This document shows positions 51,432 through 63,699 of a stretch of DNA of 64,000 nt, piece after piece. The position numbers and the translations under genes are program-made. The notes beneath the pieces were generated by a model, which did not search any database, was not told the origin of the DNA, and saw only the letters and a program-made list of their open reading frames with translations. This DNA is from Mesostigma viride (taxonomy: Eukaryota > Streptophyta > Mesostigmatophyceae > Mesostigmatales > Mesostigmataceae), in the NCBI GenBank assembly GCA_009746045.1, contig RPFO01000667.1, positions 7,131,046 to 7,195,045 on the forward strand, given 5' to 3'. The stretch's first letter is position 1. The number at the start of each line of letters is the position of its first letter.

Positions 51432-51468
51432 ATCAAAGCGACTATTAATTAATTAATCAAAGCGACTA
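51432..51468. mobile_element. Tail-only retroinsertion
   Basis: The 13-bp sequence ATCAAAGCGACTA occurs at 51432-51444 and 51456-51468 with only TTAATTAATTA between. This is what a target-primed insertion that copied nothing but the tail would leave. Confidence 0.8.
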
Positions 51469-51517
51469 CCGGCGCATGCCAGAAATCTGGAGAATATGTC
51501 AATATCAACAAGTACTA

Positions 51518-51619
51518 TTTGTTTAAACTTTTGTGTAATTATTTTTCTAATGAGATTAGCATAGTACTCCGTGGCATGCCTTAATTGCGCATGACACGCA
51601 AGTACTTACTTACTTACTT
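51518..51619 (+). mobile_element. Retroposon D, 102-bp 3' fragment
   Basis: An 11-bp duplication AACAAGTACTA (51507-51517, 51620-51630) flanks TTTGTTTAAAC ... GGCATGCC ... and an ACTT tail, matching 110-13 in inverse orientation. It confirms D as a tail-bearing retroposon. Confidence 0.85.
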
Positions 51620-51978
51620 AACAAGTACTAGGAACATAGAGTCTACGCATTATGACTGTCCTGGTTAGCCTTGTACTCAGACCCTACGTGGATCATGCCA
51701 CGACAAATGAGGGTCGTACACACAACTCTTGGTTTAGCTCCGAGACCGTGCAGTCATTGGCAAACTTTGGAATTACCTCTTTCTCGATATTTTGCCAAAA
51801 TTCCATTTTGAAACAAAAGAGGTGGTAGCCCAACATTGCATTAAAAAAAAATTAAAAATTAAATTATAACATGCCTCCGTGGGGAGGTCATGTAGCACAT
51901 ATTTCATGAGGGATGGGTGGTGTGGAGGAAGCCGCGTGACCGTACTATCCTAACTCTATCTAGAAAATCCTAACTACA

Positions 51979-54900
51979 CTACTCATCAAAACGCCTCCTC
52001 CGCTTGGGGGGAGGTGGCTTGCCCACAGGGTCGGGCGTGTGCGCCTTGACAATCTTCTTCCACCGCGTCTTGTCCTGCATGGCAGTCCAAAGACGGGAGA
52101 GAGAGTGGATGCGGTGCTCAATTAAACTGGGCTGGGACCACGAGGTCGTCCAGCAACATCTGAACGTAGTTGGTGACAGGTTTCCCTACCCTTTTGGGAA
52201 TGTCCTTGGGGCTAGGCCAGGTCAGAATGTGCCGCCCTGGCTGTCCAAGCCGCTGGGGGCCGGCCAGACCAAGGGTGGTGTCGACCTGGCTGGTGCGGGC
52301 AAGGTGTCCTACAAATGCTATCCTACGCTGCCTATAATCTCGTCCGAAACACGAGGCATGCCATGATACAAAGACTCTGATGACGGACGCTCGGAAAACC
52401 TACATTAAGGACCTGCCGGAGCATCCTGTAAACTGTGCCGTCGAGCCGAGCTGCCAGTTTGGGTGGGAGGGTCCACGCCTCGGCGCCATACGTGAGCACC
52501 GTGAGGACGAGGACCTTGAAGTGCATGCGCTTGCGGTGCCCGTCCAGGCCCTTCGAGCGCCAGTAGGGTGTGAGCGACCGGAGCTTGGCCCAGGCGAGGC
52601 CGATGCGGGTGTTCACATCGTCGGCGGTGTCAGGAAGCCAGCTCCCCAACAGCTTGAAGCGGTCGCGGAACGGGACCTCCGTCCCGTCGAGCAGGCGCGG
52701 CAGCGGTGGTTTACTGGATGCCCCTATCACCATCGCCTCAGTTTCGACACTAATCTCCAGCCCCACCGCCCGCGCCTCCAGGCCCAGGCAGTCCAGCCAG
52801 GTCTGAATGTGCTCGGGGCTCTCGATGAGGGTGGTATCATCCGCATAAATCAGGTCGGCAAGGCGGTAACCAGGTCTAACCCCGCCGTGCTCTTTCACGT
52901 TAAGGATGTCCAAGCCTGGCTCGAACCCCTTAAGAGCAGTAAAGCGCGCACGTGCCCGGCGCATGACGTGAACCACGACAATAATGAACAGGTATGGGGA
53001 CAGGACACAACCTTGCCACACCCCGTGGTGAAGGGGGAATGGTGGAGTGGTGCCCTCCGCAGTCCGCACTACTGCCTGTGAGCCCTCATACAGACGGCGA
53101 ATGGCAGCAATAAACGCAGGTGGTACCCGATCCAGAGCTAGGATGGCCCAAAGAGCCTCCCAGAGAACCGTGTCAAAGGCCTTGATATAGTCAACAAAAA
53201 TGAAGACCAGCGGCAAACTGTCAGGGGGAAGTCGACGCACCTCCTCCATCAACCGCGGCGCGCGACAAACACAGCCATGACAGTGTTACGACCACGACGG
53301 AAACCCATCTGAGACTCACCCAGGTGTGGGTCCAGCGCGGCGCGGAGCCTGTGCAGCATCATGCGCATGAAGACCTTCAGCGCGGCGCTCTGGAGGCAGA
53401 CACCCCGGTAGTTACCGGGGTCAGCAGCAGAGCCCAATTCTTGTACAGCATGACGCGGATGGCCGTCTGCCACTCAGCAGGCGGAGGCTCGTCAGAGAGC
53501 AGAACACGGTTGTGGAACGCCAGCAGAAGATCCCTCACCGCCGGGTCAGGGGTCTTCAGCAGCTCAGCAGAAAGGTGGTCGGCACCGACCGCCGCATCGT
53601 ACCGCAGGCGAGCAAGGGCGCCGTCCAATTCCTTCAAAGTGAAGGGGGGGACGACGTCGTCAGTGGCAAGGCAGCCCTCCTGCAAGGCGGGGACTTGGTA
53701 GTCCGCGGCCGAGGAGGGGGGCGCTGGCGGCGGCGGGGGTCCGGCGACCCCGAGGCGGGCGGCCGTCTCGGGGTGAAGCGGCGGGGGGGGGCGCGAGCCC
53801 CACCGGTCAAGGAAACATTGTGGGCCAACCAGCGGTCAAGGCTTACCGGCGCCGTGCCGTCCCCCGTGTGCTCCACCGGGGTGCGCTGCCGCCGGCCGCC
53901 GAGCCGGTCGAGGTGGTACCACATGTCCTTGCCCTGGTTGCGAGCCTGGCAGGCCTTGGCATCCGCGATGCACTGGGCCGCCTCCGCGTCCTGAGCGTGC
54001 TCGTAGGCCTCCACAAGGGCGGCCTTGAGCAATGGTTTCTGCAGCGGGTCCCGGTTACACTTGAGGCGGTGCCGGGCGGCCAAGACCTTGGGGTCCTGGC
54101 GGTAGAGCGGACCGGGGCGGCGGCGGGGCATGACTGGCAGGTGCCGGGCCGCCAGCAACGGGGCACGGGCCGCAAAGCCCGCAAAAATGGCTGCGTTGGG
54201 GGCACCATTGTCCAGCTCGTCGACGTCCGCCCGGGCGTCCAGGGCCGACAGGTACTCCCGTCGGCACCGGTTCCGCTCGTGCTCGGCGTCCGTCGCTTCC
54301 TCAGGATCTCCCTTGACCGGACGTAGAGCAGACCATGCAGTCAGGGCGGACCACTGGGGCGCGGCGCGCGGGGACGTGGAACCGGAGCCGAAGGGTCGCG
54401 CGCACCAACCGGTGGTCAGAGCACACCGTCGGCGTGTCAAACACTCGGGTGTCCAGGACCGAGGTGCACCTGGACTGCCGTACCACCACGTAGTCCAAAC
54501 AGGCCTGACGGCCGTTAGGGCCACGAAAAGTGACCAAGTCCTGTGAGGGACGTTGGAAGTGGCAGTTGACAGCAACCATCCCGCTATCCCGCAAAAAGGC
54601 AGAAAACAGGGGAGTGTTGTCGTTAGCAGTAGTGTCAGCAGGCGCACAGCGGCTGCCAGCAGTGCCCACGGGGAGCGTATCATTGGCGTCGAGCAGCATA
54701 ACCAAAAAGTGGCGGGCCGGAGTGACCCCCTCTAGGTCATGCAAAGATTCGAAGAACTCCTCACGGGCCGACTCAGGTAGACCACTGTGGGGTGCGTAGC
54801 CCACCCCCACCGTGAGGTGGTGTTTAGACCGCCCCTCGACAGAGGTGAAATGTGCTACCATAAGGCGTGGGGTTAGAAACTTAAGCGTGCTGAGGCTAGC

Positions 54901-55360
54901 AACTGCCAGCGGCGAACACAAAAGACCAACACCACCTTGGCCAGACGTACCGCTGCCAGCGAAGTAAAACCGCCAGCCACCCGCCAAGCGATCAGTGCTC
55001 ACCAATGTGCCAAGTGGCACCGTGCGGCGGTGTTCCTGGACGCCTAATATAGATACACGATGCTCAATGCAGAATGCGACTAGCTAGCTCCTCTATCCGG
55101 CAGCTATGGTCGTCATCTAGCAATGTGCGGGTGTTAAAAGTGGCAATGGCCAAGGATGCCTGCTGGCTCACCAGGGGAGGACGACGATGGATGATGGGGG
55201 TGGATGCGGCGGGGGGTGGAGGTGGGGATGAAACGGAGGGGGGAAGGGAAGCGGTAGAAATAGTGCTTTTCATCGCATTTATTTTGTCCTGCAAGCGTAG
55301 GATGCGAGCCTGCCGCTTGCTCGGGGTATTCGGGGTTGGGGCTGATTGCACAACGCCGAG
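51979..55360 (-). pseudogene. LINE-C ORF2: APE endonuclease and RT, frameshifted
   Basis: Endonuclease LAIATFNTRTLLDDDHS, VGYAPHSGLPESAREEFFES, FLVMLLDANDTLPV, CLDYVVVRQ and CSDHRLVRATL (55170-54350). RT with RYDAAVGADHL, IRVMLYKNW, GFRRGRNTVMAVFVARR, IFVDYIKAFDTVLWEALW, VWQGCVLSPYLFIIVV and YADDTTLIESPEHIQTWLD (53650-52800). The basic C-terminus ends at TAG 51979-51981. Breaks occur near 55064, 54310, 53660, 53400, 53250 and 52340. It is homologous to LINE-A ORF2 but a distinct family. The RT would in principle recognise the LINE-C 3' hairpin, which LINE-B shares. Confidence 0.85.
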
Positions 55361-55419
55361 GCGTAGGTAATCTAGCAAACGTTGGGTTTTACGAATCTGA
55401 CATGTGACAGATGAGGTTG

Positions 55420-57370
55420 AATTGAATTGAATTGAATTGTAACATAACTCCGTTGGGAGTATATGTAGCACATAGCCCAGAGAAGGGGCATATGGCCTAT
55501 CATACATTCTAAGCTACTTCCTGCAAGGGTGGGAATGTAAACAACACTTGCTCTAGGTGCACTAGGGCACCTGCACCACCCAGAGTTTCAGGCAACACCC
55601 AGCGAAGGGGAGCCTGTCATAGGTGGGGAAGATCATCATGGCTATACAAGAGCTAGGACATGGCTTCTCTACAGAGAGCATCTCTCTGCATGGCATAGCA
55701 TGGCGAAATTCTTAATGCAGCATCCATGGGGGTCCCGTTATAGGCAGGGCTTGGCTAAATTCTGTAGACAACATCCATGGGGGCCATTATGGGCGCACAT
55801 GCGCGTGGGCCACATGCTAGGCTAAGCCTGACTAATCTACACTACTGGTATGAATTCCCTAGTCTGGGGTGGCAGGAGGGGGCTGCCAGGGCTTGTGGTC
55901 AACGTGGATGACCGCCCCCCTCCAGTATACCGGCTTCCCCCCTGCGCTGTGCCGGAGCTGAAGGTAGGTCGGCCATAGCTCGCGTCGCCGCTGTTGCTGG
56001 GCCAGGGTCAAGTCGTCGTCCAGCGTGAAGCGAGTCCTCGAGAGCTTCTTGCGGCATTTAAGGAACGACAGCTTGTCCGCCATGTACTTAAAGGTGAGGA
56101 GCACGGGTGCCGGGCCAGCCTTTCCCCGCGCGCGGGGGAGGCGGACAGCCGACATGTCCAGCTCACCAGTGAGTAGCATGGGGGCAAGAATGTCGCGCTT
56201 AAATGCCTCAAGAAGGCTCGTGGAGGTCTCACCTGCCGGCTGGTCGAAGTGCTTGACGATGACATTGTGGCTGCGCCGGGCGATGTCGGCTTCCTCGCGA
56301 AGGTCGAGGGCTTGTTGCTTGAGTTGTGCCGAGATGGTGGAGGTGGTGGAGGTGGTATGATGCTTAAGCAAGTCCGCCCAGGTGGAGGGAACATCACTGG
56401 CCGGGCCAGCAGGTGCCGGCTGGGCAGCGATTTCCTGCACCGCTTGGGCGGTGAGGCCGGCGGTGTCATGCAAGCTCTCGAGGGCGGTGGCGGTGGCTTG
56501 AAGGCGTTGGTCGAGGTCGAGGAGCTGGGCTTTGATGTCGGCAGTGAAGGCGGAAACGGCGGTGGAGGTGGAGGCGGCGCGGCGGTGGAAATGTGAGGAA
56601 GTTCAGCAGTCAGCGTGCCGCCGATTGCTGAAATGTCGGCAGCAAGGGGGGTCACGTGCTGCTGAAAGGCTTCCGTGAGGATGGAACGCCGAGGGTGGAG
56701 GCGGAAATGGATGGAGCCCAGATCTCGCCGTCAGAGCGCTGGAGAAGGGAGTTGAGGACGGCGTGCTGGAGTTCGGGGCGGGGGCAGCCAAGCATGGCGC
56801 CGTGGGCTAGCCAGGGGCTGCCGTTGCTGCAGAGGAGGCGACCTTGGTCGGAGAGATGGATGCACATGTCGTAAAGCGAGGCGTAGTCCCCGAAGAAGAT
56901 GCAGTCCATAGCATCGTCAGGAGACATGTTGTTCCAGTCGTAATCATCGACCTTGAAAGGGTGGGGCCGAAAGCGCGGGTCCGAGGGGCGGGACCATCCT
57001 GTTTTGTCGGCTGGGCGGGTGCGTTTCGGGTCAGGCGATGCCGATGGCGAGGCCTTAAGCCCGGGAGGTTGCTGGGTGGCCACCAGTGCACGACTAGTGT
57101 CACCGCTGCCTGCCGGACCTGATGGCGAAGCTGCAGCCGCAGCTGCCGCATTTTCATGGGCGAGCGCATCCGCCAAACTGCGTTGCGTCAAAGGACGTTT
57201 GCTCGTCATATATTGCGTGTTAGATTCGGAAAATTATATCAGCATGTGCGTCTTAGAAAGACGAAGCGATAGTGATATTCACAGCTGAATTTGGGGCTCA
57301 AACGTGAAAGTTATGAGCTCCGCCGTCAGCCATGGCTACCTCGTGGCTCGTGGCTCGTGGCTCGTGGCTG
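55420..57370 (-). mobile_element. LINE-B, complete ORF1-only retroposon (copy 3), nested in LINE-C
   Basis: An 11-bp duplication AGATGAGGTTG (55409-55419, 57371-57381) flanks 1951 bp. In minus order: CCACGAG tandem repeats, leader with stem CGTCTT/AAGACG (57249-57263), ORF1 (57209-55859), 3' UTR, hairpin ACTCC-GTTG-GGAGT (55447-55460) and an AATTC tail. The termini match those of the 8808-11676 copy. No RT. Confidence 0.92.
55859..57209 (-). pseudogene. LINE-B ORF1 protein (copy 3), two frameshifts
   Basis: MTSKRPLTQRSLADALAHEN at the N-terminus matches copy 1 (MSKRLSTQRSLAAALGNE). It is open to about 56680, then shifts (near GGCGTTCCATCC), then again before 56473. The last 204 codons carry TAGLTAQAVQEIAAQPA, LPRARGKAGPAPVLLTFKY, DDLTLAQQQRRRELWPTY and VYWRGAVIHVDHKPW. 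It diverges from copy 1 mainly by substitution, with the RRM/CTD motifs kept, so the ORF was under selection despite the missing RT. Confidence 0.75.
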
Positions 57371-57618
57371 AGATGAGGTTGTGACGATGAGATGAGGTTA
57401 GATGATGAGGTATTGGACCTCTCGCTCGTGAATTACGTCATCGATAACGTCATGTACGAAAACAAGGTGATAAAGATGATGAAGATGAGGTTGTGGCCCG
57501 AAATACCGGCACCACCATGGCTTTCACCCGACGGTTAGGTCGAGGCATGGTAGTGGAACGGGACTGTTTCGAGGCTGTCTCCGGAGCCTGTTAGCCGCGA
57601 GCCGACGAGGAAGGTTGT

Positions 57619-58846
57619 CTACCTACGGACACCACCGGAGGCAGCACGCTTCGCACCACGAGACTCACTACGAGACTCACTACGAGACTCTGCATCCGTG
57701 GTGTTGATCTCAACACCGTCAAAGAAGGCAACCCAGCGACCATCCGACTTCAAACGCATCTGCACACGCTGCCCCCCTGGTACGTACCCCACCCGGATGG
57801 CCACGACCTTCGCGTGATTCCAGAGCTTGCTCCTTGCCGCCAGCTGTGCAGGGGTGTAGTCCTCGTCCATGCTGATGGGGCTGCCCTTGAGCAGGCGACG
57901 GGCGCCCATGACCCGTTTCTGGTCGTTCACGTGGGCCATGGTGACCAAAACCAGGCCAGCTGGGCCTGGCAGGCGAATGGCCCTTTCAATGGTCACGTGA
58001 TCCTGCAGCTGCAGCAGCCCCAAGAACGCGGGTCCCCGCAAGGCCTCGGTAACTGGTGCGCGTGCGGTGTCATGCTTGCCCTTCTCAAAATCAGTCCTTG
58101 AGAATGATATTGCGTTGGAGGAGCTGAGCCACATTCTGTGACGCGACTGCGGTGGCAGCCGACTTAGCCGCCTGGGCGACTATGGCATCGAGGTTCTTCC
58201 CCGCCGCATCCGCGAACGTGACCCGCTTGGTGGGGGGGGTGGCCATGGCCGCCTTTAATTCCAGCAATGTGGCTTGGGTGACAGCAGAGTTAGCAGCCAA
58301 AGACTTGAGCGCACCTTGCACAGACTTGAGCTCAGAGGTGAGCGCCTGCAGCTCAGTGGAGTCGGCTGCGCCAGCAGGGGTGTCGGCATCGGCCGAGGTG
58401 TCGGATGCGGCCGCGATGGTCGCCAGCGGTTTGCAGAGTTCAGGGCAGCATGTAAAGAGGCAGGAGGTGCGTAGCTGATCGTCTTCCCATTTCAGCCACT
58501 CCGCGGAGGGGTCATCCTCAACTGCGCCGGTCTTGGGGTGGCGGATGATGTCTTCGGCTTCGTATCGAAGTTTGAGGATTTTCAGCACGTTGCCGACCGG
58601 CATGGTGAAAATTGCCGCAATGTCGGCCGGTTGCAGGCGATCGAGGCTTGTATATTTGGTTAAATCAGACGGTGAGGGCGGTGAAGTTTCAGGCGTGGGG
58701 GTAGCCTCGGCGGCCATGGAAGTAATTTCCGTGGTACGCGGCTTCTTGGGAGCGGCGGGGGCGGTGCCGACGAGGGGGCTGGCTGCGTCAAGAACGTCTT
58801 CCAGCGAGCGGGTTTCTCGGGCGGCAGGGGTCGTAGCGGTCTCCAT
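57619..58846 (-). pseudogene. LINE-C ORF1 protein, one frameshift
   Basis: Frame 1 (58846-58091, 251 aa): Pro/Thr-rich N-terminus, LTKYTSLDRLQPADIAAIFT, YEAEDIIRHPKTG, and a predicted coiled coil LQALTSELKSVQGALKSLAA. It overlaps frame 2 (58134-57619), which has GPAFLGLLQLQDHVTIERA, GLVLVTMAHVNDQKRVMGAR, DEDYTPAQLAARSKLW and VQMRLKSDGRWVAFFDG, the RRM/CTD-like end. The shift near 58100 in a TTCTCAAGGAC context may be decay or programmed; one copy cannot tell. It shares architecture, but little sequence, with LINE-B ORF1. Confidence 0.75.
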
Positions 58847-58984
58847 AGCTACGGGGAAGATGTCGAATGCTGGGCGGGGGGCGCAGGCGTGCTATTCACG
58901 AAGAGAATGCCGCCATATCGAGTCGAAAATAGCGATATCTGCTGGGCAGGCCGAGGTCGAGAACGTACGAAATCGGGGACGATA

Positions 58985-59105
58985 GCTGCCGGAAATTATA
59001 CCAGCATGTTCGTCGTCAAAAGACGAGTCGAATGCAACAAACCCGACTAAATTTCATGGCCTGAGTCGAAAGTTATGAGCATTCTCGGCAGCCATAGCTC
59101 GGCAT
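58985..59105 (-). promoter_or_regulatory. LINE-C 5' leader: conserved boxes and stem-loop
   Basis: In minus sense: AGCTATGGCTGCCGAG, GCTCATAACTTTCG, the stem TCGTC-TTTT-GACGA (59026-59013), then ACATGCTGGTATAATTTCCGG. The boxes and order equal those of the LINE-B leader. The stem is kept with different bases, which suggests a structured RNA or shared promoter. Confidence 0.6.
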
Positions 59106-59139
59106 ATTTTCGCGCCTCTGTCCTTGCGTACCATTGCAT

Positions 59140-59509
59140 GTGACGACTGAAATCACTTTTTAGGTGTTACAATTATATGAGTAAATATTTTAATCCATTA
59201 ATTCATGCTCCATGCATCACCATCCCACAAGCATTTTGTATTGTTCAAAATTCATGACTAAGGTGTAGATGAATTGGAAAACATTGAGAGCACTGTTTAT
59301 CAAACCCAAATCAATCACAATTGAATTATGAACATGTTATGTTGTCTCTTTGATGTTGCTAAAATGAAAATGCAATTATTTTATCCATGCATTAATACAA
59401 TAACAACATTTTAACTCATCCGTCGGACATGGCACCACCCAAGGGCAGCTATCTCGTGACCGAGTGGTACAATGGACAAGGCTGGGATGGACTAATTGAA
59501 GGGGATGAA
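59140..59509. other. AT-rich intergenic DNA
   Basis: A/T-rich with no ORF of note or transposon end. It lies beyond the LINE-C target duplication, so it is probably original host sequence and the 3' flank of the next gene. Confidence 0.5.
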
Positions 59510-60446
59510 CTAGGAGGTAGGGTGGGAGCCACGGAAGAATGGCTTTTTGGAAATAGGCCCCTCTTCACACTGTGCAGTTGCACTACGAGGCTGCTTGCCT
59601 TTGCGACTAGCTGCTCTATCCGGCTCGCAAGCACTGCGGTGCCTCCTAGACTGAGCCCCGTGGACCTTAGGCCTTCCCCTCGGCTTTGCGATTGGTGGGT
59701 TGCCACATAACAAGGGCTGTTGGGTTGGCGCAGATGTTGCTTGCGCATTGACTGGGAGTGGGTGCTGAGCTATCATCGGTTGTGCAGGGCCCGGGGTTGT
59801 GGCTGGAAGACCGGGGTTGTCGGAAACACACATCTCAATTCCACGCTCTAGAAACTGCATGACTTCCACTTCCTTACGGAACTCGACCGCCAATTGAGCA
59901 AGGCGGCGGCTAAGGGCTATCAAGTTGGCATAGTTTGGTGTCACCTCCACGTTGGAGGGGGTGGTTGGGTCAACAACCAAGCGGGGTGTAGGATGCTGCG
60001 GCCTTGTCATCGCTTTGAAAGACTCATTGCGCTTTCGAAGCATGGGGTCCAAGAGAGCATCAATGGTCCCGGGACGTCTTAGCTCATGATTGTGGCCAGT
60101 GGGAAGGTGCCCTGGCTTTAGGCTTGTCACGGGCAATGGGTATTTTGTGACATAAAACATCCCATCCTTCCGCTTTGCAATCACAACTCGCCACTCACAA
60201 TTCGTCTTCTTGGATGTTGTCTGTTTTGTGCCTTGATGCTTAGCTACACCGCAAGCATCGCACCATAATTCCCGGCGCTCTGTTCCGCTCTGACCCACGT
60301 AGCGGACGCATAACGCGAAGGCTCCATGCTCACCATGATCAGCCCATGATTGAATTGCGTCACGGGCGGCGACCCAGGATTCCCAAGGCCCCGTCGGCAT
60401 ATTCTTGGCAAGATCGCAATCCCCTCCTATGTCCCGTGGAGCGTCC
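59510..60446 (-). CDS. FAR1-type zinc-finger protein with AT-hook (last exon)
   Basis: In minus sense an acceptor TTGCACAG (60447-60448) preceded by pyrimidines opens an exon with WVAARDAIQSWADHGEHGAF, WCDACG, CEWRVVIAKRKDGMFYVTKY and GHNHELRRPG. The C...C...C-W...W/Y...HNHEL order is the FAR1/WRKY-GCM1 zinc finger of FHY3/FAR1 factors and MULE transposases. Further on are a helical region (NLIALSRRLAQLAVEFRKEV) and an AT-hook-like KPRGRPKVHG, then a basic tail ending at the TAG at 59510. No MULE transposase core is present, so it may be a domesticated DNA-binding protein or an incomplete transposon protein. The frame is also open to 60529; upstream exons were not found. Confidence 0.6.
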
Positions 60447-60529
60447 CTGTGCAATGAGACACAATAGCAAGTGTCGTGTGTGAACAAGACTAAGTGAGAC
60501 AGCAAACAACATGGAATGAGTTCGAGCAA

Positions 60530-60743
60530 CGTTTATCACCCTTAACCTCGGGACCCTATAAAACAACCCAATAACCGTAGCCGACCCATTAACCGTTCAC
60601 CCACTGGGTTACTTGAGACGGTGAGAGGTTAACTAACCCCTTATTTGATGCATACAACATTAAATTATATGTATATTTATAAACCAAACTAATTTCATGG
60701 GGTCATGTAATCGAGAGGCGCATCAACACATGATGCGCGCATT
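60530..60743. other. Upstream flank of the FAR1-type gene
   Basis: TTATTTGATGCATACAACATTAAATTATATG-like A/T-rich DNA; no ORF, no repeat boundary. Confidence 0.4.
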
Positions 60744-60865
60744 CTTCTAACAAGCAATTACCTTGCGCACGGGGCAGTCGGTAGGGCGGCCGTTGGGGGG
60801 GGGCTGAGCCCAGGCGCGGGCGCGACGCCAGCCCCGCTGTTGGGACCGGGGCAGCTCGCAAAGCC
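60744..60865. repeat. Direct repeat, left copy (about 122 bp)
   Basis: CTTCTAACAAGCAATTACC ... GGGGCAGCTCGCAAAGCCGC, near-identical to 61108-61229 (for example TCGGTAGGGCGG against TCGGTAAGGCGG, GCCAGCCCC against GCCAACCCC). The segments lie 364 bp apart in the same orientation. Confidence 0.9.
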
Positions 60866-61107
60866 GCTGCCGCTGGTGCGGCTGCCAGGGATGCGATTGT
60901 CAGCGCCGGGCACGGATGTGCCAGGCTCGCTGCTGAGCGGGGACAGTGCGCTGCAGGCAAAGGCACGCAAACGACGCAGGTTTGGTCCACATGGGTGCCT
61001 TAGTCCGAAAGCCAAGTGCCTTACTCCATACCTAACGCCACGCATCATCACACGATGAACATAATGATGTCAGGTTGGCATGCTGCGTGGCCCAAGGGGG
61101 CTGTCTC

Positions 61108-61229
61108 TTCTAACAAGCAATTACCTTGCGCACGGGGCAGTCGGTAAGGCGGCCGTTGGGGGGGGGCTGAGCCCAGGCGCGGGCGCGACGCCAACCCCGC
61201 TGTTGGGACCGGGGCAGCTCGCAAAGCCG
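61108..61229. repeat. Direct repeat, right copy (about 122 bp)
   Basis: Second copy of 60744-60865. Sequence after both copies stays partly related (GCCGCTG.., GGTGCGG.., GGCAAA), so the duplication may originally have covered about 360 bp. It overlaps no recognised gene. Confidence 0.9.
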
Positions 61230-61430
61230 CCGCTGTTGAGCAGGGATGGTGCGGCGCAGGCAAATGACGCAGGTTTGATCTGCATAAGAGAGCTCGCAGT
61301 GCCGCAGACAGAATTATCGAGTGGCGTACCACCTTTACACTAGCACGAGGTTCAGGAGTTAGGCTCATAGTAATGCGAAAAAAATTTGCTTGGTCAAATC
61401 CATAAAAAACCGTGCCATCACCGCCTTTAA

Positions 61431-61718
61431 TTACCATGTTTTCCCTTTCGCCTTTAAGCCGTGGCGCCGCGTCTTGGCACAATCTGGGCAGTAGTAATTC
61501 CCTTGTATGCTTTCCAGCACAAGTCTTGATGGCGCCGAGTTGTCTACTTGAGTTAGACCCCGCTTGGTGCACCATCGTTTGCTCGTTCGACCCATGCATT
61601 TCACGACCACTGGTTGTGCACGAGCTTGTGGGGATGGCGGCGAAGAGGGAGATGGATGCCCATGATTCGCACTTGGAGCTGGAGTTGGAGTGGCATGCTG
61701 GTGGTCATCGATCTCGCA
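61431..61718 (-). CDS. Putative exon: Cys-rich finger of an unknown protein
   Basis: In minus sense an acceptor GGGCAG (ending at 61719) opens CEIDDHQHATPTPAPSANHG, a Pro/Ser linker, then VVVKCMGRTSKRWCTKRG ... GNYYCPDCAKTRRHGLKAKG and a stop. C-X7-C ... C-X2-C spacing suggests a small zinc finger, but I do not recognise the family. The phase fits the donor at 61988, so I propose it as the exon following 61989-63680. It could equally be independent. Confidence 0.35.
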   Translation of the reverse strand, partial: CEIDDHQHATPTPAPSANHGHPSPSSPPSPQARAQPVVVKCMGRTSKRWCTKRGLTQVDNSAPSRLVLESIQGNYYCPDCAKTRRHGLKAKGKTW

Positions 61719-61988
61719 CTGCCCGGCCCCCACGTGCACCGAAGAAGACACATAAATCCATACACATACAAGATCATGAATTAAGCGCAACACTTTGTCC
61801 TCAAAGGGGGACCAGAAAAAAAAAAAGAAGGTAACCTCGGAGGGGGGCCAAAACAAACGTACTTAACTATATTGTAGCCCAACTGGTTAAACGCAAGTCC
61901 GCAGAGGAACGGTGCCACATGAAAAGGTGCAAATTTGTGGCCACAAGTGCAATACACCCTAGTACAACGAGCGGATAAATACGGCATA

Positions 61989-63680
<1,692 letters not shown>

Positions 63681-63699
63681 CCTGCACCAGAACAAGTAG

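Larger units (their letters stand above)
51842..59131 (-). mobile_element. LINE-C, full length but decayed, split by LINE-B
   Basis: An 8-bp duplication CATTGCAT (51834-51841, 59132-59139) is consistent with its ends. In minus order: 5' leader (59131-58847), ORF1 (58846-57619), spacer, ORF2 (about 55360-51979), 3' UTR, hairpin CCTCC-GTGG-GGAGG (51874-51886) and an A/T-rich AATTT-like tail. Without the nested LINE-B (1951 bp plus duplication) it is about 5.3 kb. The short duplication leaves some doubt about the exact termini. Confidence 0.75.
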
